Shown here piece by piece: positions 59,352 through 64,000 of a stretch of DNA of 64,000 bases. A model generated the notes under the pieces. The model ran no database searches. It saw nothing but the letters and a program-made list of their open reading frames with translations, and was not told the DNA's origin. Source of the stretch: Kribbella albertanoniae (GTDB lineage: Bacteria; Actinomycetota; Actinomycetes; Propionibacteriales; Kribbellaceae); contig NZ_SMKA01000008.1 in the NCBI RefSeq assembly GCF_004348455.1, forward strand, positions 25,247 to 89,246, read 5' to 3'. The first letter of the stretch is position 1. Each line of letters begins with the position of its first letter. Both the position numbers and the translations under genes were made by a program.

Positions 59352-59588
59352 GACTGACCTTCCTGGTGACAAGAGCTGGACCACCCAAGGCTACCGGTGC
59401 CCCGATGCCGAGTTCGAACCGGATTGTTAGGCAACACCGTTGCGCACGAGCTGGGAGTTTGTGATTGTTCAGGGATAAGCGTCGGGATAGGCCCCGACGC
59501 GCCCGGACGGGCCCTGAACGCAGTCGTTGGACCAGGGCCCGGCCAGAATGGGCACGAGCGCAGTACATACCGCCGGAAGGGGCGAGTT

Positions 59589-60815
59589 GTGGCCGGAGAG
59601 AGCTGGGGCCGGGTAGCCGAGGACGGAACCGTCTTCGTACGGACCAAGGACGGGGAACGGGCGGTCGGCCAGTGGCCGGACGCGAAGCCGGAGGAGGCCC
59701 TCGCCTTCTACACCCGCCGGTACGACGCCTTGGCGTTCGAGGTGGAGCTGCTGGAGCAGCGCGTCCAGGCGGGCACCGTGTCCCCGGACGACGCCCGGGC
59801 GGCGGTGAAGAAGGTCAACAGCTCGCTCGAGGAAGCCCAGGCGGTCGGTGACCTGGACGGACTCAAGGCCCGGCTCGAGGCGCTCACCCCGCTGCTCGCC
59901 GTACAGCGTGAGAAGCGCAAGGCCGAACGCGCCGCGAAGGTCGAGGAGGCGCGCTCCGCCAAGACCAAGATCGCCACCGAGGCCGAGACGATCGCCGCCG
60001 GGACCGACTGGCGGCACGGCGTCACCCGGCTGCGCGAGCTGCTCGACGAGTGGAAGGCCCTGCCCCGGCTGGACAAGGCCAGCGACGACGAGCTGTGGCA
60101 CCGGTTCTCGTCCGCGCGGACGACGTACACGCGGCATCGCAAGCAGCACTTCGCCGAGCTCTCGTCGAAGCGCGAGGAGGCCGCGACCGTCAAGGAGCGC
60201 CTGGCCGCCGAGGCCGAGACGCTGTCCGCGAACACCGACTGGGGCCCCACCTCGGGCCGCTTCCGCGAGCTGATGCGCCAGTGGAAGGCCGCCGGCCCCG
60301 CGCCGCGCGAGGTCGACGACAAGCTCTGGGCCCGCTTCCGCGCCGCCCAGGACACCTTCTTCGGCGCCCGCGACGCGATCCAGGCCGAGGAGAACGCCGA
60401 GCAGATCCAGAACCAGCAGGCCAAGGAGGCCTTGCTGGTCGAGATCGAGGCGATCCTCCCGGTCACCGACGCGAAGACCGCGCGCGACCAGCTCCGCGAC
60501 CTGCTCGACCGCTGGGACGCGATCGGCAAGGTCCCGCGCGACTCCATGCGCGCCATCGACGGTCGCCTGCGCGCTGTCGAGCAGGCCGTGAAGTCGGCCG
60601 AGGACGAGGTCTGGAACAAGAGCAACCCGGAGGCCCGCGCCCGCGCCGAAGCCACCGTCAAGCAGCTGCAGTCACTGATCGCCGACCTCGAGAAGCAGGC
60701 CGCCAAGCACGAGGCCCAGGGCAACACCCGCAAGGCCAACGAGGCCCGCGAAGCCATCGAGGCCCGCCGCGAGTGGCTGACCCAGGCCCAGAACGCGCTG
60801 ACCGAGTTCAGCTGA
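59589..60815 (+). CDS. DUF349 (three-repeat) coiled-coil protein
   Basis: 408 residues from GTG 59589, with GGAAGGGG upstream. Very charged, mostly helical. Three DUF349 repeats are visible with the W...W signature: DWRHGVTRLRELLDEWKALP, DWGPTSGRFRELMRQWKAAG, and DAKTARDQLRDLLDRWDAIG. The function in actinobacteria is unknown; these proteins associate with nucleic acid or ribosome-related processes in some reports. Divergent from the MBL-hisS-aspS operon with a 237-bp gap that I find otherwise empty. Confidence 0.9.
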   Translation: MAGESWGRVAEDGTVFVRTKDGERAVGQWPDAKPEEALAFYTRRYDALAFEVELLEQRVQAGTVSPDDARAAVKKVNSSLEEAQAVGDLDGLKARLEALTPLLAVQREKRKAERAAKVEEARSAKTKIATEAETIAAGTDWRHGVTRLRELLDEWKALPRLDKASDDELWHRFSSARTTYTRHRKQHFAELSSKREEAATVKERLAAEAETLSANTDWGPTSGRFRELMRQWKAAGPAPREVDDKLWARFRAAQDTFFGARDAIQAEENAEQIQNQQAKEALLVEIEAILPVTDAKTARDQLRDLLDRWDAIGKVPRDSMRAIDGRLRAVEQAVKSAEDEVWNKSNPEARARAEATVKQLQSLIADLEKQAAKHEAQGNTRKANEAREAIEARREWLTQAQNALTEFS

Positions 60816-61038
60816 CCCCGCGGGACCGCAGCATCCGGCGCAACCGGTCGGAGCGGTCCAGCAGGTTCGTCCGGACGACCGGGACGGATTGCGCCGCCAG
60901 CGCGTCCGCCCGGTCAGCGTAGGCCGCGTCAACGCCGTACGGGCGAAGCCGCGCAGTGCTGCCTCTGTTGCGGCAGACTCCGCATCGCTTCCCCCTGTGG
61001 ATAACCGAACGCACGCCGCGGCCATCTTCGGTCATCAT
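60808..61038 (-). CDS. Small basic protein of unknown function
   Basis: 76 residues if started at ATG 61038; a downstream start is possible. Codons from about 60990 to the stop are almost all G/C-ending (e.g. the run encoding LLDRSDRLRRMLRSRG), which the opposite strand lacks, so it is likely real. Arg/Ala-rich (GVDAAYADRADALAAQSVPV). Two Cys in KRCGVCRNRG near the N-terminus. No family. Its 3' end overlaps the DUF349 gene by 8 bp. Confidence 0.55.
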   Translation of the reverse strand: MMTEDGRGVRSVIHRGKRCGVCRNRGSTARLRPYGVDAAYADRADALAAQSVPVVRTNLLDRSDRLRRMLRSRGVS

Positions 61039-61044
61039 GCTGCG

Positions 61045-61896
61045 ATGCTCCCAGCCGATTTTCCGTACTTCTTCTGCGGTCTGCCCTTCCGTGCACACCA
61101 GGTGGGCCGCAAACTGCGCTGGCTGCTGGGGCGCGGCGACATCCGCCAACTGATCCCTGGTGTGTACGTCGACAGTCGCGTCCCCGACTCGCTGGACCGC
61201 CGAGCTGAAGCGCTGAGCCTCGTCGTACCTGCTGGTGCTGTCATCCACGGCGATGCTGCTGCCTGGTTGCACGGCATCGACACCACCGCGCTCGGCCCGG
61301 AGCCCACGATCCAGCCACGCTGGACGTACGAGGATCGGCCCACCGTGGAGGTCCGCGGGCTCCTGGTCACCTCACCGGCCGCAACCGCGATCGAGTTGGC
61401 GCAGCGCCTGCCGCGGCCCTTCGCGCTCTCATCACTCGACGCCCTCCTGCACACCCAGGCCGTCACCCGCTCGGAGTTGCAGGCAGCCGCCCCTTCCTAC
61501 TTCGCCCCCGACGGCGCCTCCCAGGCCGCGCTGCTCCTGCGCCTTGCCGACGGCCGTGCGGCCTCCCCCGGCGAGTCCTGGCTCCGACTGCGGCTCTTCG
61601 ACGCCAGCTTCCCCCGCCCCGAACTGCAGGTGCCGGTCGACCGCTATCGGCTCGACCTCGGCTACCCCAACAATCCGGTCGACGGGCGGCGGCTAGGGCT
61701 CGAGTACGACAGCGACGCCTGGCACTCGACGAACCGCCAGCAGATCCGCGACGCCACCCGCCGTACCAGTCTCGAACGCATCGGCTGGCACATCATCCCC
61801 ATCCGCCGCCCCGACCTCTGGGGCTCCTACCCCGCCCTAGAACTAGCCGTCGGCGCCTTCCTCTGCCAGCACCCCAGACTCCCCCGCCGCTGGTGA
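61045..61896 (+). CDS. AbiEi-antitoxin-like protein with C-terminal endonuclease-like domain
   Basis: 283 residues from ATG 61045 (MLPADFPYFFCGLPF). The N-terminal segment (LRWLLGRGDIRQLIPGVYVD) is the winged-helix of AbiEi-type antitoxins; AGAVIHGDAAAWLHGID follows. The C-terminal ~90 residues (RYRLDLGYPNNPVDGRRLGL, EYDSDAWHSTNRQQIRDA) resemble the DUF559/Vsr-like nuclease fold. Such proteins are common in actinobacteria without an AbiEii partner; none is next to it here. Function unknown. 3' end overlaps the GNAT gene by 54 bp. Confidence 0.7.
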   Translation: MLPADFPYFFCGLPFRAHQVGRKLRWLLGRGDIRQLIPGVYVDSRVPDSLDRRAEALSLVVPAGAVIHGDAAAWLHGIDTTALGPEPTIQPRWTYEDRPTVEVRGLLVTSPAATAIELAQRLPRPFALSSLDALLHTQAVTRSELQAAAPSYFAPDGASQAALLLRLADGRAASPGESWLRLRLFDASFPRPELQVPVDRYRLDLGYPNNPVDGRRLGLEYDSDAWHSTNRQQIRDATRRTSLERIGWHIIPIRRPDLWGSYPALELAVGAFLCQHPRLPRRW

Positions 61897-62367
61897 CCCC
61901 AGCTCGATCCAGTACCGGCACACCTCAGCGCGGACCTCCTCGAGCACCCCGCCGTTGCGCTCAATCGTCCGCGCCGAGGAAGGATTGTCAGCCAGACAAA
62001 CCACGAGCACGCGCCCCATCCCCCGCGCGCGAGCTTCCCCCAGAATCGCTCCAAGCGCCCAGCTGGCCACACCCCGGCCGCGCGCAGACGGCCGAACGCC
62101 GTACCCGATATGCCCCGTCCGCTCGTTCAGCTCATGCCGCAGCCCGATCCCACCCAGCACTCGCCCGTCCTCGACAATCCACCGACTCGTCCCACCGCCG
62201 GCCCGCACCCGTGCGACCCAGGCCTGGAAGCCCTGGACCGACTCCACATCGTCCGTCGCCTCAAGACCGAAGCCGTCCTCGTGCAGCCCCGGCCCCCACT
62301 CCGCATGTGCCTCGCGCCAAGCGACGTACAGATCAATGCTCGGTTCCACCAAAGTCAAAGCCACCAC
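61843..62367 (-). CDS. GNAT-family N-acetyltransferase
   Basis: 174 residues. Acetyl-CoA motif: VRPSARGRGVASWALGAILG (R-x-x-G-x-G/A), preceded by WIVEDGRVLGGIGLRHEL and followed by VLVVCLADNPSSARTIERNG. The pattern is that of the RimJ/RimL-like family. Start GTG at 62367 overlaps the GrpB gene by 35 bp; the 3' end overlaps the AbiEi-like gene by 54 bp. Substrate unknown. Confidence 0.8.
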   Translation of the reverse strand: MVALTLVEPSIDLYVAWREAHAEWGPGLHEDGFGLEATDDVESVQGFQAWVARVRAGGGTSRWIVEDGRVLGGIGLRHELNERTGHIGYGVRPSARGRGVASWALGAILGEARARGMGRVLVVCLADNPSSARTIERNGGVLEEVRAEVCRYWIELGSPAAGESGVLAEEGADG

Positions 62368-62947
62368 CCGACACTACCCAGCCGCTCTCCGCCGCCCAAC
62401 GCTCAGCACCGGCCATCAGTACGTCGGTCGCCGGCGCCTTGATCTGCCCGTAGTCCGCAAGATCGGTGACCCTCGCAGCCAGCCGTTGCTTGAACGCGCC
62501 CCACGCATCGCGTACGTCGTCGCGCGCCCGCAGGTAGTCGCGGAACAGCAAGGCATACCGCGCATTCGGCCCACCCAGCAGCCGTAGATGCACGTTCGTC
62601 GCGCGCTCCCCAGGCGGCGGCGCAAAGACGAGCTTCGGGCACCTCACACCGGCTGAGACCTCAGTCCGGTTCCACTCCTCGGGCCGGCACCGGAAGCCCA
62701 CGTCGCTCAGCAGGCTGATCAGCTCGGCCTCGTCGAGCGCGGCGACTCGCACCTGCGCATCGATGCAGTCCTTGGCCGCGAGGCCTGGCACCGAGGTGGA
62801 ACCGACATGGTCGATGACAACCGCGCGCTGACCGAGCGCGGATTGAAGGCGATCGGAGAGCTCGGCGAACTCCGCCGTCCAGGTCGATCGGTAGTCGGCG
62901 ACAGCCACAGGTCGAACCTCATCAGCGAACGGCACAACCACCAGCAT
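62333..62947 (-). CDS. GrpB family (UPF0157) protein
   Basis: 204 residues. The family signature is VVIDHVGSTSVPGLAAKDCI (IDHVGSTSVPG...K.CID), followed by VRVAALDEAELISLLSDVGF, and then NVHLRLLGGPNARYALLFRD. GrpB has a nucleotidyltransferase-like fold of unknown activity. ATG 62947 is clear. The N-terminal segment is ordinary. It overlaps the downstream GNAT gene by 35 bp. Confidence 0.85.
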   Translation of the reverse strand: MLVVVPFADEVRPVAVADYRSTWTAEFAELSDRLQSALGQRAVVIDHVGSTSVPGLAAKDCIDAQVRVAALDEAELISLLSDVGFRCRPEEWNRTEVSAGVRCPKLVFAPPPGERATNVHLRLLGGPNARYALLFRDYLRARDDVRDAWGAFKQRLAARVTDLADYGQIKAPATDVLMAGAERWAAESGWVVSGGGFDFGGTEH

Positions 62948-62976
62948 GCCCGATTTCTCTTGCCTGTAAGGCCGAT

Positions 62977-63005
62977 TTGCCTCGTTATCGTTCCGTGACT
63001 ATAGT
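62977..63005 (+). promoter_or_regulatory. Promoter of the DUF222/HNH gene (leaderless)
   Basis: TTGCCT (62977-62982), a 17-bp spacer, and TATAGT (63000-63005). The predicted start of transcription falls at about 63012-63013, where the ATG begins. No Shine-Dalgarno lies upstream. Confidence 0.7.
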
Positions 63006-63020
63006 CGAACACATGTTCGA
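63005..63020. promoter_or_regulatory. Actinobacterial SOS box (LexA site)
   Basis: TCGAAC-ACAT-GTTCGA is a perfect match to the actinobacterial LexA consensus (TCGAAC-N4-GTTCGA). It overlaps the end of the -10 element and the start codon, so LexA binding would block transcription. Confidence 0.9.
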
Positions 63021-64000
63021 GGAAGAGTTGTTGACGCTGTCGACGGCCGACTTACTGGAGTCGGCCGCCGAAGAACGCGCGACCGAATCCCGGTCGGCCA
63101 CACGCTCCCTCGTTCATGCTGTCGTGTACGCCGACCGTTTCCATCCTGACGTGGCGCCGGAGCGCCCAGGGCGTCGCGTGAGCGATGGCCGCGAGCGTGC
63201 GGTGGTGCTGGGCGGGGACGGCTGCCCACCCGTCCTGGAGTTCTGTGTCTCCGAGTACGGCGCGGTGGTCGGAATGTCGCCCGGAGTAGCGCGGGACTAT
63301 CTCGCGAACGCGCTGGCGTTGCGGCACCGGTTCCCGTTCGTCTGGGCCCGGGTGCTGGCGGAGAAGGTCACGGCCTGGAAGGCACGCAACCTCGCCCGCG
63401 ACTGCGAGAAGCTGTCCCTGGAAGCCGCGCTGTACGTCGACAAGCGCGTAGCGCACCTGCTCGACAGCATCTCGCCGACCCGGCTGGCCAAGATCATCAA
63501 AGCCGCCAAGATGCACGCCGACCCTGATCTGGCCAAGGCCGAGGCGGCCGAGAAGACCGACGAGCGCGGTGTCTGGGTCGGCCGCTCCGACGAGCACGGC
63601 ACCAAGACCTGCGTGATCAAGGCGTCCTCGGGGGCGGTCCGGCGGCACAAGGCAAAGATCGACGAGATCGCCGACGCCCTGCTGGCCCTCGGCGACAAAC
63701 GCCCCGTCCAGCTCCGCCGCGCCGAAGCGGTCGGCATCCTGCCCGACACCGCCTTCACCAACGAACTCCTCGCCCAAACCCAAGCCCAAGCCGACCACCA
63801 CACCGCCTCCGCGTCGGACGCGACGCCCGCGCCTGACTCCGATCCCGCGTCGAACGCGACTACCGCGCCTGACCCCGGTCCCGCGTCGAACGCGACTACC
63901 GCCCCGGACCCCGTTCCCATGTCTACTGCCAGGCCATCGCCTGAGCCTGCCTCCACACCTGCGCCTGCATCCACTCCCGCACCCGCGCCCGCACCCACCC
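63013..64000 (+). CDS. DUF222/HNH (13E12-type) protein, partial (3' end beyond right edge)
   Basis: 329 visible residues from ATG 63013. The N-terminal ~220 residues are the DUF222 helical region: VWARVLAEKVTAWKARNLAR, LDSISPTRLAKIIKAAKMHA, and IDEIADALLALGDKRPVQLR. The HNH endonuclease domain normally follows after a linker. The linker is visible as a Pro/Ala/Ser/Thr stretch with three 36-bp tandem repeats, after which the window ends. 13E12-family proteins in mycobacteria are SOS-induced. The start is preceded by a perfect SOS box. Whether the HNH catalytic residues are intact cannot be seen. Confidence 0.8.
   Translation, partial: MFEEELLTLSTADLLESAAEERATESRSATRSLVHAVVYADRFHPDVAPERPGRRVSDGRERAVVLGGDGCPPVLEFCVSEYGAVVGMSPGVARDYLANALALRHRFPFVWARVLAEKVTAWKARNLARDCEKLSLEAALYVDKRVAHLLDSISPTRLAKIIKAAKMHADPDLAKAEAAEKTDERGVWVGRSDEHGTKTCVIKASSGAVRRHKAKIDEIADALLALGDKRPVQLRRAEAVGILPDTAFTNELLAQTQAQADHHTASASDATPAPDSDPASNATTAPDPGPASNATTAPDPVPMSTARPSPEPASTPAPASTPAPAPAPT
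63811..63918. repeat. 36-bp tandem repeats in the DUF222/HNH linker
   Basis: Three 36-bp units (63811-63846, 63847-63882, 63883-63918), the second and third differing at four or five bases, encode ASNATTAPDPxP-type 12-mers. Copy number can vary in frame. Confidence 0.85.

Noticed and set aside
60889..61044. Upstream extension of the AbiEi-like gene
   Set aside because: The first 50 residues are Arg/Ala-rich with weak codon bias and overlap the small minus-strand gene.

Overview
This is a very GC-rich actinobacterial chromosome segment with strong G/C preference at third codon positions and frequent GTG starts. Many genes overlap by four bases. The clustering of alaS, ruvX, mltG, aroE, prepilin peptidase, aroC, aroK, aroB and aroQ on one strand, with aspS/hisS and a DUF222/HNH gene nearby, fits the Propionibacteriales. 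Kribbella is my best guess from general gene content, but I cannot prove it from sequence alone.

Layout. (1) 1-11.1 kb: the edge of an extracellular contractile injection system (eCIS) locus. A DUF4255 (Pvc16-like) tail-terminator gene and a two-part AAA+ ATPase overlap by four bases, followed by a Ser/Thr/Gly-rich protein that runs off the left edge. Divergent from them is a 1,899-residue secreted protein of PD40 beta-propeller repeats and ASH-type domains, containing an internal duplication of about 750 residues. A LuxR-type regulator follows. (2) 11.4-21.1 kb: aroQ and aroB-aroK-aroC, separated by an insertion of regulator-plus-enzyme units (TetR/HelD-like ATPase; SDR/TetR/alpha-beta hydrolase; GMC oxidoreductase). 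(3) 21.1-30 kb: accessory genes between aroC and aroE. They comprise a PIN/Phd toxin-antitoxin pair, a small secreted protein, an ADP-ribosylglycohydrolase, a 535-bp gene-free stretch dense in inverted repeats, two lipoproteins, two berberine-bridge-type FAD oxidases, a prepilin peptidase and a DUF2330 protein. (4) 30-41 kb: the housekeeping run aroE-mltG-ruvX-alaS-DUF6167-DUF948, then rarA and a SecA2-like translocase, both carrying in-frame tandem repeats. (5) 41-56 kb: mostly accessory genes. They include acetyltransferase, AMIN-like and haloperoxidase genes, a GxGYxYP protein behind two LacI-type palindromes, a GntR/membrane pair with its operator, TetR/MFS, a peptidase E remnant, AraC/VOC, methyltransferase/ECF sigma/membrane protein and two tandem secreted GH19-like enzymes. 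(6) 55.5-64 kb: aspS-hisS-MBL hydrolase (four-base overlaps), a DUF349 protein, an AbiEi-like protein, GNAT, GrpB and a DUF222/HNH gene whose promoter carries a perfect actinobacterial SOS box and which looks leaderless.

The most interesting observations are: the eCIS edge with its divergent giant duplicated surface-type protein; an 86-bp ungapped repeat present twice, once inside the eCIS gene string and once beside secA2, whose second copy has 22-bp terminal inverted repeats; the repeat nest at 23.3-23.8 kb; and the SOS-box/leaderless DUF222 promoter. No rRNA, tRNA, CRISPR array or transposase was recognised.
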